A stretch of DNA of 64,000 nt from Bacteroidales bacterium (GCA_021371855.1 JAJFVL010000029.1:237892-301891), one strand, 5' to 3'; counted from the first letter of the stretch, positions 54,396-64,000 are shown. The notes: generated by a model from the letters alone, not told the origin. Made by a program: numbers and translations.

Positions 54396-55751
54396 TTATT
54401 TTATCTCCCTGATCTTAATATTTTTAAATGATACAACATTTCCGTGGTCCTGGAGAAGAATGCGTCCTTCAGTAACTTCACCAAAGCCGGGAGATGTCTT
54501 AAACTTGCTGGTGGCAACAAGTTCTTTCCATGCCGGTATGCCTCTGTCGTACTCAACTGTCATCTGCCCGTTAAGCCAGTGCTGAACATGATTTCCCTTA
54601 ACAATTATTGTTGCCCTGTTCCATTTGTCAGCTCCATTATCTCTTTTGTTTACAGGAGCAATCAGATCATAAAGACCTCCCAGAGTTCGGTTCCCGGCTT
54701 TACCCAATTTGGCATCGGGATGATTTCTGTCGTCAAGAATCTGGAATTCACAACCTATGGAAGCAAGCTTGCCATTGTCTTTTTCGGTATCAACAAAATA
54801 TTTTATACCGCTGTTAGCACCTTTTGTATATTTGAAATCAGCTATAAGTTCGAAGTTCTTATATTTCGAAGTAGTTACAATGTCTCCGCCTCCATTTGCC
54901 GCCTTAGTTTCAGGATTGACAGTAAGTATTCCGTCTTTAATTTCCCAGCCGCTTGAAGGGAAATTTTTTGTAGCCGCATTCATCCAACCTGAAGTGGTTT
55001 TTCCATCGAAAAGAAGCTTCCATCCTTCTTTTAATTCTCTGTCAGAAAGCGCATTGTCGAGATAACTGTTTTGAGGAATAACAGGAGTATAAGGAGTTTT
55101 GTATTTATCAGGATTCCTGGTTATTATCTTTATATTCTTCCATTTAACCTGTAAACCGACCTTACTGGCATCAGTTCCGATAGAATGGACCTGCAATGCA
55201 ATAAATCCCGAAGGAGTCATATCATCGATGAGGTCTGCACAGGGGATACCGTTAATCCAGGTTCTGATAGAGTTACCGATTGCTTCTATCCTGTAGTGGT
55301 TCCAGTCGTTATTCTTTAACGCTTTTTGTCCGGCAGGATTCTGATCGAGAGCATATAGCCAGCCTCTTCTGGCTTCATCATATATACCTCCTGACCATGC
55401 TCTTGAAGAGGGATCCAATTCTACCTGGTATCCATGTACTCTTCCATTCTGATAATCGGGTTTGCTCTCGCTTCTGATCTGAACTCCTGAGTTCATTTTC
55501 GGGTCAAACCAAGTGTCAAACTCAAGAATGAAATTCCCGTAATTCTTCTTTGAGCAAAGGAATGAGTTAGAAGTATTCAGAACTGTTGTTCCGGTAATAA
55601 TCCCTTTTTCAAGTTTGAAAGTGGCGGTCCCATTAAGCTGTTCCCAATTGCTTAGATTTTTCCCGATAAGCTTTTCCCATTGTCCGTAAAGACTATTACC
55701 TGTTATGATCAGGCTAAATAGAATTGTGAATATGCAAGTAAGTTTTTTCAT
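54396..55751 (-). CDS. Secreted double DUF1080 (3-keto-disaccharide hydrolase-like) protein
   Basis: A 451-residue protein with signal peptide (about 1-23, ending SLYGQ). It has two concanavalin-like DUF1080 domains: about 25-215 ([44 protein letters not shown]) and about 240-450 ([73 protein letters not shown]). DUF1080 members have been described as 3-keto-disaccharide hydrolases, and often travel with sugar oxidoreductases, which are absent here. Precise substrate unknown. Confidence 0.87.
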   Translation of the reverse strand: MKKLTCIFTILFSLIITGNSLYGQWEKLIGKNLSNWEQLNGTATFKLEKGIITGTTVLNTSNSFLCSKKNYGNFILEFDTWFDPKMNSGVQIRSESKPDYQNGRVHGYQVELDPSSRAWSGGIYDEARRGWLYALDQNPAGQKALKNNDWNHYRIEAIGNSIRTWINGIPCADLIDDMTPSGFIALQVHSIGTDASKVGLQVKWKNIKIITRNPDKYKTPYTPVIPQNSYLDNALSDRELKEGWKLLFDGKTTSGWMNAATKNFPSSGWEIKDGILTVNPETKAANGGGDIVTTSKYKNFELIADFKYTKGANSGIKYFVDTEKDNGKLASIGCEFQILDDRNHPDAKLGKAGNRTLGGLYDLIAPVNKRDNGADKWNRATIIVKGNHVQHWLNGQMTVEYDRGIPAWKELVATSKFKTSPGFGEVTEGRILLQDHGNVVSFKNIKIREIK

Positions 55752-55766
55752 GAATATGAATTTAGT

Positions 55767-56900
55767 TTATTTTAGTTTTTCAATATACCAGAAAGAATAC
55801 CATCTGATCACAGGATTTCCGTTTTCCCATTCAACCGGAAGCCATATATGCCTGCTGTCAGCAAGGTTTTCAGGATTCCACCTGTCGCCCATAAAGATGA
55901 AAGCATCCTTTTTTCCCTCCACTTGCAAAACATTTGTACTTTGAGAATTGAATGTCACTTTGTTTTCATTATCTGTTCCTCTGCACGGATTACCAAGTGG
56001 GGTCCATTTACCCGATATTTTTTCTGAAACGGAAACTCGTCCCGGGTTTGGCTTCCAGCCTGTTGTTCCGGAAGTAAACATATAGTATTTGCCTTTTCTT
56101 CTGAACAAAGCCGGAGCCTCATTCGAATCTCCGGGAAGAACACGGTAGTATATTCCAGTGAAATCGAGGTAATCGTCTGTCAGTTCTGAAAAATGCAATG
56201 TCATATTCTCTTCTGAAGAGTGTATATGATACGCTTTTCCATCTTTATCAATAAAAAGAGTCATGTCACGGGACATCTGTCCTCCGGCAAAATCACGACG
56301 AACAATCAAGCCTTCCTTTACAGCTTTCTTCCAATCTTCAGAACCTCTTTTCAGGTCACTTTCTTTCAGAGAGGATTTCCTGTACTCTTCAGGAAAATTC
56401 ACAGGCCATACTCCTGCATCAGGACGGAGACTTCTTAAGTATTTGTAGGGACCTGTAATATTGTCACTTACAGCGACACTCGTCATTGCAGCATTGTATC
56501 CCTGCCCATTAAGTTCATGGTGAAACCACATCACGAACTTACCGGTTTTTTTATTATATATGACTTTCGGACGCTCAATTAAACATCCAGGTTGGAGGAG
56601 ATTTGATGTATCATTTATGACTCTCAGCGAGATCCCTTCATTTTTCCAAACATGAAGATCTTGTGATGAATAGCAGCCCACTCCATATAAGCTTTTGTCT
56701 TTTTCAGATAAAGGCAATCTCTTCTCACCGAACCAGTAATATGTTCCTTTATAAAATAATATTCCGCCGCCATGAACATTAATATGATTCCCTTCTGTAT
56801 CTGGCCATATCTCGCCGGGCTTTATTGCATTGATACCGTTCTGTGAGAAAGTCAGTTGACTGATGATCGCTGTAATGAAAAAGAAGAAAATATTCTTCAT
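55767..56900 (-). CDS. GH43-like secreted glycosidase
   Basis: A 377-residue five-bladed propeller enzyme. Start chosen at ATG 56900 because a clean signal peptide (MKNIFFFFITAI, ending TFSQ) begins there; 26 extra codons upstream have no signal features. The family start INVHGGGILFYKGTYYWFGE is clear, along with GVGCYSSQDLHVW, IERPKVIYNKKTGKFVMWFH and GWKPNPGRV. The layout recalls GH43 subfamilies that include exo-beta-1,3-galactanases, but specificity is not decided. First gene of the minus-strand operon, 15 bases from the DUF1080 gene. Confidence 0.83.
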   Translation of the reverse strand: MKNIFFFFITAIISQLTFSQNGINAIKPGEIWPDTEGNHINVHGGGILFYKGTYYWFGEKRLPLSEKDKSLYGVGCYSSQDLHVWKNEGISLRVINDTSNLLQPGCLIERPKVIYNKKTGKFVMWFHHELNGQGYNAAMTSVAVSDNITGPYKYLRSLRPDAGVWPVNFPEEYRKSSLKESDLKRGSEDWKKAVKEGLIVRRDFAGGQMSRDMTLFIDKDGKAYHIHSSEENMTLHFSELTDDYLDFTGIYYRVLPGDSNEAPALFRRKGKYYMFTSGTTGWKPNPGRVSVSEKISGKWTPLGNPCRGTDNENKVTFNSQSTNVLQVEGKKDAFIFMGDRWNPENLADSRHIWLPVEWENGNPVIRWYSFWYIEKLK

Positions 56901-57028
56901 GTCTGCTTTTGTGAATTTATTTTTAAAAATAACTTTTTGCTGCGTAAAAAAAAACGATGATCTGATATTTATCTTCATTCCAATAAATTATTATCCTTGT
57001 ACATAAAGGAATCATCATATATGTTTTT

Positions 57029-57036
57029 TAATTTTG
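57029..57036 (+). promoter_or_regulatory. -7 promoter element for the DUF4350-like gene
   Basis: TAATTTTG, a TAnnTTTG match, is 23 bases before the ATG at 57059, in the divergent spacer with the GH43 gene. No -33 match at standard spacing. Confidence 0.42.
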
Positions 57037-57058
57037 AAAGAATAAACCTATAATAATT

Positions 57059-57856
57059 ATGAAGAAGCAAATTACTTTCAGAAGACGTGGTATAATAGTG
57101 TTATTATTAGCTTGTTTTTGTGTTATACAAAATGCAATAAGCCAGCCTGTTGTTGGTCTGGATAACTGGTTTAACCATGAAACCAATGCCAAAACAGGAA
57201 AGCCCTTCCACTACCTTTGGTCTGATACAGAATTCAGTGGTTATTCCCGCCTGGGAGAAATATTTACCGGAAGGGGAGCAAAGATTACCACTGTAACCAA
57301 GCCTGCTGCAAGCGTTTTAAGTAAAATCAATGTTTACATTATAGTAGATCCCGATTCAACTACAGAATCAACTAGTCCAAACTATCTTGCCCCGGAAGAT
57401 ATTAAAGCGATAAAAAATTGGGTTAAGAAAGGAGGGGCTCTGGCAATATTGGCAAATGATGCACCAAATTGCGAATTCACCCACCTTAATAAGCTGATGA
57501 CCCAATTCGGAATGACATTTAACCATGTTACACTCAAACGGGTTACAGGAAATGAATTTGAAATGGGCGCATGTAAAAATCTGCCTGATCACCCTCTCTT
57601 CAAAGGTGTTAATAAGATATATATCAAAGAGGTTTCAGATATTAATCTGTCGGGAACTGCAAAAGCAGTACTGACTGAAAACGGGAAGGTGCTTTTTGCA
57701 GAAAACAGATACGGAAAAGGGTATGTTTTTGCAATAGGCGATCCATGGATATATAATGAATATATTGATCATGACCGTCTCCCGGAGAATTTCGAAAACC
57801 GTAAAGCAGCTGAAAACCTTGTTGACCTTTTGTTGAGCTATACGAAAAAAAAGTAG
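57059..57856 (+). CDS. Secreted DUF4350-like (GATase-fold) protein
   Basis: A 265-residue protein with a signal peptide (about 1-28, ending NAISQ). It has the Rossmann/GATase-like fold of DUF4350 domains: VYIIVDPDSTTES, IKNWVKKGGALAILANDAPN, GKVLFAENRYGKGYVFAIGDPWIYNEY. Such domains often occur next to or fused with GH88/GH105 unsaturated uronyl hydrolases; here it stands alone. Divergent from the GH43 operon and upstream of the two GH38 genes. Function unknown. Confidence 0.72.
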   Translation: MKKQITFRRRGIIVLLLACFCVIQNAISQPVVGLDNWFNHETNAKTGKPFHYLWSDTEFSGYSRLGEIFTGRGAKITTVTKPAASVLSKINVYIIVDPDSTTESTSPNYLAPEDIKAIKNWVKKGGALAILANDAPNCEFTHLNKLMTQFGMTFNHVTLKRVTGNEFEMGACKNLPDHPLFKGVNKIYIKEVSDINLSGTAKAVLTENGKVLFAENRYGKGYVFAIGDPWIYNEYIDHDRLPENFENRKAAENLVDLLLSYTKKK

Positions 57857-57970
57857 GAAAAAATTCTGCTTTTTCTAGACGAACCAGCATTGAAATATTA
57901 TAAAAATAATCCTGTGAAATCTCCATTTTTTCCAAAACATAAACAAGAATGAAAATAATTTTTCAAAACA

Positions 57971-57984
57971 TGGAGGTTCCTCCA
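57971..57984. promoter_or_regulatory. Perfect short dyad upstream of the first GH38 gene
   Basis: TGGAGG and CCTCCA flank a central TT at 57971-57984, 26 bases before the ATG at 58010. It could be an operator or a small leader hairpin. Only one copy was noticed. Confidence 0.3.
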
Positions 57985-58009
57985 ACCTTAAACTAAAAAT
58001 TATTTACGG

Positions 58010-60898
58010 ATGAAAAAATTAAGATTGACAACGGTTTTTATAATGTTGCTGATACCAGCATGTTTATTGCAGTCAGAAGGACAGAATCCATCTTCGTCAG
58101 AGATGATGTTTCTTAATGCACCGGTGCTTTTTAAAGAAGGAAAAAAATCTTTTCAGCAGGTTGTCGCCAGCTATCGCTCCGAAAAGGAGGGAAAGATTGT
58201 TATCTCCCAAAAGGGAAATGTGATACTTAATGCTGATTTACGAAAAGGAATGAACAGGTTCCTGTTAACCGTTCCATCCGTGACCAGTCCAAAAAAGATT
58301 ACTTTCTCAGTGAAGATAGGTAATAGTCCTGCCAGTTCGTACCCTCTTACTCTTCTTCCACCTAAGAAATGGGAGATCTATTTTGTTCAGCATTCCCATA
58401 CTGATATTGGCTATACCCGTCCGCAATCGGAAATTCTTGCAGAACATATGCGCTATATCGATTATGCTTTGGATTATTGTGATCAGACGGATGGACTGCC
58501 TGATGACGCAAAATTCAGGTGGACATGCGAATCTTCATGGGTGACAAGGGAATACCTCCGTTCGAGACCCGCTGCCCAGATTGAAAGATTTAAGAAGAGA
58601 ATTACTGAAGGACGCATCGAAGTGACCGGAATGTATTGCAATATGGCAGAAATAGCAGATGAAAATGTAATGTATGATTTTCTTCAGCCTCTGAAGGAGC
58701 TCGGGCAATTGGGTATTCCGGTTAAAACAGCAATGCAGAATGACGTCAATGGCATTGCATGGTGCATGCCGGACTATTTTAAAAATACAGGTGTGAAATA
58801 CCTGATAATGGGGATTAACGAGACCAGGTCAATACTCCCATACGATAAACCAACAGTTTTTTGGTGGGAAGCACCGTCTGGAGAAAGATTGCTCGCTTTC
58901 CGTGCTGATCATTATATGACTGGCAATAATTTTGGTATAGAGAGCAAGAATATCAAACCGGAGAATATGTTGTGGCACATAGCCGATCTGGATAACAGAG
59001 GCTATCCTTTTGACAGGATAGGCATTCAGTTTTCCGGTTACGTCACCGATAACTCTCCTCCTTCCACAGCAGCCTGCGAACTTGTGAAACAATGGAATGC
59101 CAAATATGAGTATCCTAAACTAAGGCTCGCAACAGCAAGTGAATTCCCTGAATATGTGGAGAAGAATTTTGCAGCAAAGCTGCCTGCCTGTCGTAATGCA
59201 TGGCTTGACTGGTGGACCGATGGGTATGGTTCGACATCGCGCGAGACTGCTGAAGTAAGAAAAACACAAAACATGAAGCAGGTTGACGAAGGTCTCTTTG
59301 CAATGGTCTCCATGATGGGAGGAGAACTAAGTACGTCATTGGAAGAAAAGATGGATCATATAAGCGAAAATGTTATATTTTTCGATGAGCATACATGCGG
59401 AGCTGATGAAAGCATCAGCAATCCATATTCAGAGAATACAACCAAACAATGGTTACAAAAAGGGGCTTATTCATGGGAGGCTCTTAAGAAGGTCACATTA
59501 TTGAATGAAGAAGCTCTGGCACGCTTTCAGCCATTTCTTAAAAAAGCTGATTTTCCTGTAATTTATGTCATTAACTCGATGGGATGGACTCGCTCGGGAG
59601 ATATTAATTTATTTATTGATTATGAAATCTTGCCTCTCAGGACCAAAGCCAGAATAATAGATCTTACAACAGGTAAAGAGGTTCCTTCACAGTTACTGAC
59701 CAGACGTGCTGAAGGTGCTTATTGGATGATTGAGGTAAACGATATTCCGGCAATGGGTTATAAAGCTTTGAAGATTGAGCTTACCGATCAGCTTGCAGAG
59801 GCAGGAACAGGAACAAATAATGAAATACTGGAAAACAGGTTTTATAAAATAGTAATTAATAAGACTACTGGTGCGATTAGCAGCCTGGTTGATAAAGAGC
59901 TGAGCCAGGAGCTTGTTGACAGTTATAATTCCTATAATCTTGGGCAACCCGTACGGGAAACATCTGAAAAACGTGATGTGGCTCCTTTCATACGTAAGTC
60001 TGTTTCAGATGTAATAATAAATAATGGAACAAATGGAGCAGTATGGGAAAGTGTCAGAATTGCTTCGGACATTGAAGGTTTTGAAAAGGGGAACAAAAAA
60101 GGTATTGAGCTGGAGATACGACTCTATAAGAATGTAAAGAAGATCGAACTCAGGTATACGGCACATAAGTTGATAATTACCGATCCTGAGGCTCTTTACG
60201 TTGCATTCCCTTTCTCACTTCCCGGTTCAAGAATAGTATTTGAAACTATCGGCGGATCTCTTACCCAGGGACAACAACTCCCGGGATCATCATCTGACTG
60301 GAATGTGGCACAGAACTTTGTTGCAGTACGCGGGAAGACAGGTCAGATCGTTGTGGTCAGTAACGAAGTTCCACTCTGGCAATTCAGCGACTTTAACATG
60401 GGCAAGTTTGAACGTTACCCAAAACCAGGAAAGACCTGGCTCTATTCATGGGTGATGAACAATTATTGGTTTACCAATTTCCGTGCGTACCAGGAGGGGG
60501 GATTCAGCTGGAGTTATCAGATTACGTCAACCGCCGATACAACCAACACATTTGCAACCAAATATGCATGGAATGAAAGGAATCTTTTCCCCACAAGAAC
60601 TTTCCCGGCAGGTGCGAACGAACTAAAAACACCATCGAATGCGACACTTAAAATTATCGGCCCGGCAAATGCCATGTTAGTAAACAGCCGTCCGGCATTT
60701 AACAACGATGCAACTGTTATCCTCCATTTTCGTGAACTGGAAGGATTACCTGCCGATGTTAAATTGTCCTCAGGTATCCCAAACAGGTTAATCAGGAAAA
60801 TGATTGAAGTAAATGCAACAGGAAAACAGATAGGACAACCTGTTACCTCTGTTCAATTAAAACCATATGAAGTAAAGTTTATTGAAATTGAATTTTAA
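58010..60898 (+). CDS. GH38-family alpha-mannosidase-like enzyme (divergent)
   Basis: A 962-residue secreted protein with signal peptide (about 1-24). The N-terminal about 25-115 is a beta-sandwich, then the GH38 catalytic domain. Expected metal ligands are H130 and D132 (HSHTDIGY), D245 (QNDVNG, nucleophile) and H461 (DEHTCGAD), all in order, so it is likely active. The rest is the GH38 middle and C-terminal beta domains. The catalytic Asp context differs from the usual W.PD.FG, marking it as a divergent branch. Not necessarily mannose-specific. Confidence 0.83.
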   Translation: MKKLRLTTVFIMLLIPACLLQSEGQNPSSSEMMFLNAPVLFKEGKKSFQQVVASYRSEKEGKIVISQKGNVILNADLRKGMNRFLLTVPSVTSPKKITFSVKIGNSPASSYPLTLLPPKKWEIYFVQHSHTDIGYTRPQSEILAEHMRYIDYALDYCDQTDGLPDDAKFRWTCESSWVTREYLRSRPAAQIERFKKRITEGRIEVTGMYCNMAEIADENVMYDFLQPLKELGQLGIPVKTAMQNDVNGIAWCMPDYFKNTGVKYLIMGINETRSILPYDKPTVFWWEAPSGERLLAFRADHYMTGNNFGIESKNIKPENMLWHIADLDNRGYPFDRIGIQFSGYVTDNSPPSTAACELVKQWNAKYEYPKLRLATASEFPEYVEKNFAAKLPACRNAWLDWWTDGYGSTSRETAEVRKTQNMKQVDEGLFAMVSMMGGELSTSLEEKMDHISENVIFFDEHTCGADESISNPYSENTTKQWLQKGAYSWEALKKVTLLNEEALARFQPFLKKADFPVIYVINSMGWTRSGDINLFIDYEILPLRTKARIIDLTTGKEVPSQLLTRRAEGAYWMIEVNDIPAMGYKALKIELTDQLAEAGTGTNNEILENRFYKIVINKTTGAISSLVDKELSQELVDSYNSYNLGQPVRETSEKRDVAPFIRKSVSDVIINNGTNGAVWESVRIASDIEGFEKGNKKGIELEIRLYKNVKKIELRYTAHKLIITDPEALYVAFPFSLPGSRIVFETIGGSLTQGQQLPGSSSDWNVAQNFVAVRGKTGQIVVVSNEVPLWQFSDFNMGKFERYPKPGKTWLYSWVMNNYWFTNFRAYQEGGFSWSYQITSTADTTNTFATKYAWNERNLFPTRTFPAGANELKTPSNATLKIIGPANAMLVNSRPAFNNDATVILHFRELEGLPADVKLSSGIPNRLIRKMIEVNATGKQIGQPVTSVQLKPYEVKFIEIEF

Positions 60899-60963
60899 AG
60901 AGGTCAGAACATTAAACAATTTGTGCTTAAGAAGCCTGTATTACTTTATAAAAAAATATTAAC

Positions 60964-63642
60964 ATGAGAAAAAAGTATATTTTCCTGGGTTTTATTCTAT
61001 TGATAACAAGCTCTTATTCCTCCGTCTATGGACAGAAGACTGTTGTAAAGAGCAAGAATGTGCCGGTGGCTGATACAATTCAGGTAATCGGACATGCACA
61101 TATGGATATGAACTGGCTCTGGACATATTCCGAAACCATGCAGATGGCGAATGACAACCTGAGACAAACTGTGGCATTCATGAAGGAATTTCCTGATTAT
61201 ACGATGATCCAGAGTCAGGCAGCTGTTTATGATTTTGTAGAGACGGTCGATCCCCCTCTTTTTGAGCAGGTAAAGAAATATGTAAAAGAGGGTCGCCTGG
61301 AGCTTGGCGGCGGTATGTGGACGGAGGGCGATATGAACATGTCGTCGGGTGAAGCAATAACCCGCTCGTTCCTTTTAGGACAACGGTATTTTCAGAGCCG
61401 TTTTGGAAAAATGGCCAATATCGGTTGGCTGCCGGATAACTTTGGTCATATCTCACAGATGCCACAGATACTTAAGCTTGCAGGGTGCGATTATTTCTAT
61501 TTTCACCGTACAAAACCTTACAGGGGAACATTCTGGTGGATTGCTCCCGATTCCTCAAAAGTGTTGTGTTACGCTAATGATACTTACAATGGGAATATCA
61601 CCCCTGAACTAAAGGAAGAGATAAACAAGTTTTCTCCCTACAAACACCGGATATTGCAAATTACAGGTGTTGGCGACCATGGAGGTGGTCCGACACGCGC
61701 AAATATCGAAATGGTTCATCAGCTTGACAAAACACCCGGATATCCGGCAGTAAAATTTACCACAGCAGGTGATTTCTTTAAAAAATCATCAAAAGAGATG
61801 GAAGGCCGTCCGACTCATCGTGGCGAAATGCAGTTTATTTTTGAAGGGTGCTATACAAATGTAGCGGATATTAAAGCTGGTAACAGGAACAGTGAAAATG
61901 CCCTTTATGCAGGCGAATTTTTCAATACTCTCCGTTGGCTCTGTGGCGATAAATATCCTTCAGAAGCATTCCACGACCTGTGGACCTCGGTGACTTTCAA
62001 TCAGTTTCATGACATTCTTCCAGGTTCGGCAATCAACGAATCAAATAAAGAATCTGTTGCCCGTTATAATGAGGTTCTCCGTAAGACCACAGAATTGAGG
62101 AATAATGCTTTCCGTAAAATGGCTGATGAAGTTAAGTTCCAAACCGGGTTGGGACAACCTGTGGTTGCTTTTAATCTTCAACCTGATAGCCGTAAAGCTG
62201 TTGTTGAGGCAAATGTATATTCACATGAAGAACCTGCGACTGCTAAACTTGCAAGCTGGGGTGATTTTTATGGTTCCAAAAATATCAAACCGGTAGATAA
62301 AGGACAGGGTAATGTTCCTTCAGTATTGGTCCGGGATGCATCGGGTAAAACTTTCCCTGCCCAGGTTGTCTGGGGAAAATCGACACCTCCCGGTTTTACA
62401 TCCAAAGTACAGTTCATTGTCGATAATATGCCGGCCGGCGGTTATAAGACTTTTTACATTGATATGACCAGACCGGGAGAATTTAACGAAGCTATTCCAT
62501 TTACTGACAATACATTCGAAACAGATTATTTCAAAGTAAGGTTTGATATGAAGACAGGAGGTATTGTCAGCCTCTTTGACAAACGCACTGAAAAAGAGTA
62601 CGTAAGAAAAGGAGGGCAGCTCAACACTTTGCGAATTTCACTTGAAGACAGGAAGGGAGAGATGAAATCATGGACAATAAATAAATTTGTCGGACAGGAA
62701 GATGTAATGAATGTTGCCAGTGTGAAGATTGTTGAAAAAGGACCCGTAAGAGCTTGTATAGAGACAGTTAAGATATGGGGTAAATCGAGGTTTGTCGAAC
62801 GCACATATCTTTATCGTTCTTATCCGCGTATCGACTATGATATGGAAGTACATTGGCTCGAAACAGGTAGTGATTCTACCGATTCTCCCATGTTAAGAGC
62901 AATCTTTCCTATTGCTATTGATAATCCCAGGTTCTATTCACAAGTTCCGTTTGCTGTTGTTGAAAGGCCTGTTGACGGGAAAATCAATGGAAAGGAAGCG
63001 CCATCCTATTTAAAACATGCGGATGCTTATGGAATTAATGCTGAAAAAGAAGATGGGCAGGAGGTTCCGGCACAAAAATGGGTCGATGTAACTGATGGCA
63101 AAGTTGGGATAGCCCTTATTAATAAAACAAAATACGGACATTCCTATAACCATGGTGATCTTAGAATTACTCTGATGAGATCAGCCGGCAATCCTGATAT
63201 TTATCCAAACCTTGGCAAATTCAATATCAGTTATTCATTATTTCCTCACTCCGGCGATTGGAAGAATGGAGTATGGGCTGAAGGAGAAGATTTTAATGTT
63301 CCCGTATATGCATCAGAACCACCCTCTCTTGCACTTGTGAAAGCTCATGCTACGCGTCCTGAAGAAACTTCGTTTTTCTCAGTAGATGCTCCCGGGGTGG
63401 TTTTGACAGGAATAAAGCAATCCGAAGAAGGTAATGAATTGATAATCAGATTGTCGGAAGTTGAAGGAAAAGAGACTGTCGTAAATATGAAGATCCCGGT
63501 GAATGCAAGTTCTGCACGCAGACTTAACCTGATAGAATTACCTCTCGAAAATGTAACTAAACCGGTGGTTAATGGTAAAACGATACAAATTAAAATAAAA
63601 CCTAATGAGATAGTGACTCTGGGAATAACTCCTATTAAATAA
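60964..63642 (+). CDS. GH38 alpha-mannosidase
   Basis: An 892-residue secreted protein with signal peptide (about 1-24, ending VYGQ). Zinc and catalytic residues are present: H46 and D48 (GHAHMDMNWLW), nucleophile D158 (WLPDNFGH) and H349 (FNQFHDILPGS). Follows the first GH38 gene by 65 bases. Cleaves alpha-linked mannose in known members; linkage preference here is not predictable. Likely periplasmic. Confidence 0.92.
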   Translation: MRKKYIFLGFILLITSSYSSVYGQKTVVKSKNVPVADTIQVIGHAHMDMNWLWTYSETMQMANDNLRQTVAFMKEFPDYTMIQSQAAVYDFVETVDPPLFEQVKKYVKEGRLELGGGMWTEGDMNMSSGEAITRSFLLGQRYFQSRFGKMANIGWLPDNFGHISQMPQILKLAGCDYFYFHRTKPYRGTFWWIAPDSSKVLCYANDTYNGNITPELKEEINKFSPYKHRILQITGVGDHGGGPTRANIEMVHQLDKTPGYPAVKFTTAGDFFKKSSKEMEGRPTHRGEMQFIFEGCYTNVADIKAGNRNSENALYAGEFFNTLRWLCGDKYPSEAFHDLWTSVTFNQFHDILPGSAINESNKESVARYNEVLRKTTELRNNAFRKMADEVKFQTGLGQPVVAFNLQPDSRKAVVEANVYSHEEPATAKLASWGDFYGSKNIKPVDKGQGNVPSVLVRDASGKTFPAQVVWGKSTPPGFTSKVQFIVDNMPAGGYKTFYIDMTRPGEFNEAIPFTDNTFETDYFKVRFDMKTGGIVSLFDKRTEKEYVRKGGQLNTLRISLEDRKGEMKSWTINKFVGQEDVMNVASVKIVEKGPVRACIETVKIWGKSRFVERTYLYRSYPRIDYDMEVHWLETGSDSTDSPMLRAIFPIAIDNPRFYSQVPFAVVERPVDGKINGKEAPSYLKHADAYGINAEKEDGQEVPAQKWVDVTDGKVGIALINKTKYGHSYNHGDLRITLMRSAGNPDIYPNLGKFNISYSLFPHSGDWKNGVWAEGEDFNVPVYASEPPSLALVKAHATRPEETSFFSVDAPGVVLTGIKQSEEGNELIIRLSEVEGKETVVNMKIPVNASSARRLNLIELPLENVTKPVVNGKTIQIKIKPNEIVTLGITPIK

Positions 63643-63747
63643 GCAAATACACTGTTAAGAAATTGATGATCTTTACTTTGCGTTATCTGCGGTTAATGTA
63701 TTTCCAGACTTCAACAATGTACGCTGTTCAGGTAAGAAGAGGATATA

Positions 63748-64000
63748 TTATACTTTAAGAAATATTTTCTTTTTATATAAGATATACAGGAATACCCAGG
63801 CAACTGCAGTTAAGCCGATTCCATTGATAAGCGGTGCCCAGACTTCAGGAAGAAGAGCATTAAATCCACCAAAGAAGAAATTGGTTGCTGAATGGAAATT
63901 AACAATTCTTTCAGTAAGATATATTGTTATTGGATTCATCCCTATTACCACAAAAAAGAAAGACCATTTTTTACATTGCCATACATCGATAATAAGGTAG
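63748..64000 (-). CDS. DUF5009/heparan-alpha-glucosaminide acetyltransferase-like membrane protein, C-terminal fragment
   Basis: The minus-strand frame runs off the window end. It encodes YLIIDVWQCKKWSFFF, then VVIGMNPITIYLTERIVNF, and a final membrane helix with a KKKIFLKV tail. This pattern is typical of the last part of multi-pass DUF5009/NagX-type acyltransferases found near Bacteroidota sugar-utilisation genes. A GTG inside (63951) is not the true start. Only about 83 residues are visible. Confidence 0.75.
   Translation of the reverse strand, partial: YLIIDVWQCKKWSFFFVVIGMNPITIYLTERIVNFHSATNFFFGGFNALLPEVWAPLINGIGLTAVAWVFLYILYKKKIFLKV

Overview
The window looks like a chromosomal segment of an anaerobic or microaerobic member of the Bacteroidota, probably class Bacteroidia. 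The evidence is type IX secretion parts (PorP/SprF-like protein, plug protein, a gliding-motility type C-terminal sorting domain), TAnnTTTG promoter elements, weak Shine-Dalgarno signals, futalosine-route menaquinone genes, short Bacteroidota-type AMP nucleosidase, and a polysaccharide-degradation cluster. Family and genus cannot be fixed from the sequence alone. I see no rRNA, tRNA, CRISPR array, intact insertion sequence or prophage. The 5' end holds the tail of an OmpH/Skp gene and the 3' end the tail of a DUF5009-type membrane acyltransferase.

Layout. 0-4.3 kb: OmpH tail, terminator, murI, then korA-korB (ferredoxin-dependent 2-oxoacid oxidoreductase). 4.5-11.4 kb: two tandem paralogous giant proteins that join receiver-like domains to a pyruvate phosphate dikinase-type ATP-grasp domain but lack the phospho-histidine and PEP/pyruvate modules, followed by osmC. 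11.6-18.2 kb: housekeeping genes (fabD, folE, a PTPS-family gene, mqnB, mqnD, Fe-type sod, nitroreductase, a surface protein, proline dehydrogenase). 18.4-21.5 kb: ECF sigma factor, an inner-membrane-anchored PKD protein with a type IX sorting domain, and a PorP/SprF protein. 21.7-24.8 kb: OmpH-like protein, glycosyltransferase, divIC, thiS-like, thiF-like.

25.0-33.0 kb is a compact tungsten locus: aldehyde ferredoxin oxidoreductase, tungstate ABC importer (wtpABC) and pterin cofactor genes moeA-moaA-moaC-mogA, with overlapping or nearly touching reading frames. MoaA is about 50 residues short, and no moaD or moaE lies in the locus; the divergently transcribed ThiS/ThiF-like pair is a candidate sulfur-carrier system. 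33.0-43.4 kb: type IX plug protein, apbE, an HPr-kinase-like P-loop protein of 591 residues, yqgE, holA, amn, a lone HsdR-N domain protein with a Nudix-repeat fusion, and a two-component system whose kinase lacks membrane segments. 43.9-49.4 kb: an RND efflux system in which the pump and TolC-type outer-membrane factor are fused in one 1483-residue chain. 49.5-50.9 kb: FadL/OmpP1 porin.

51.1-63.6 kb is a glycan-degradation region: on the minus strand a GH43-like enzyme, a double DUF1080 protein and a GH106-like enzyme; on the plus strand a DUF4350-like protein and two GH38 alpha-mannosidase-family enzymes. No SusC/SusD pair is inside the window. The most promising candidates for undescribed biology are the receiver/ATP-grasp pair, the sigma/membrane-anchored type IX substrate module, the RND-TolC fusion and the HPr-kinase-like protein.
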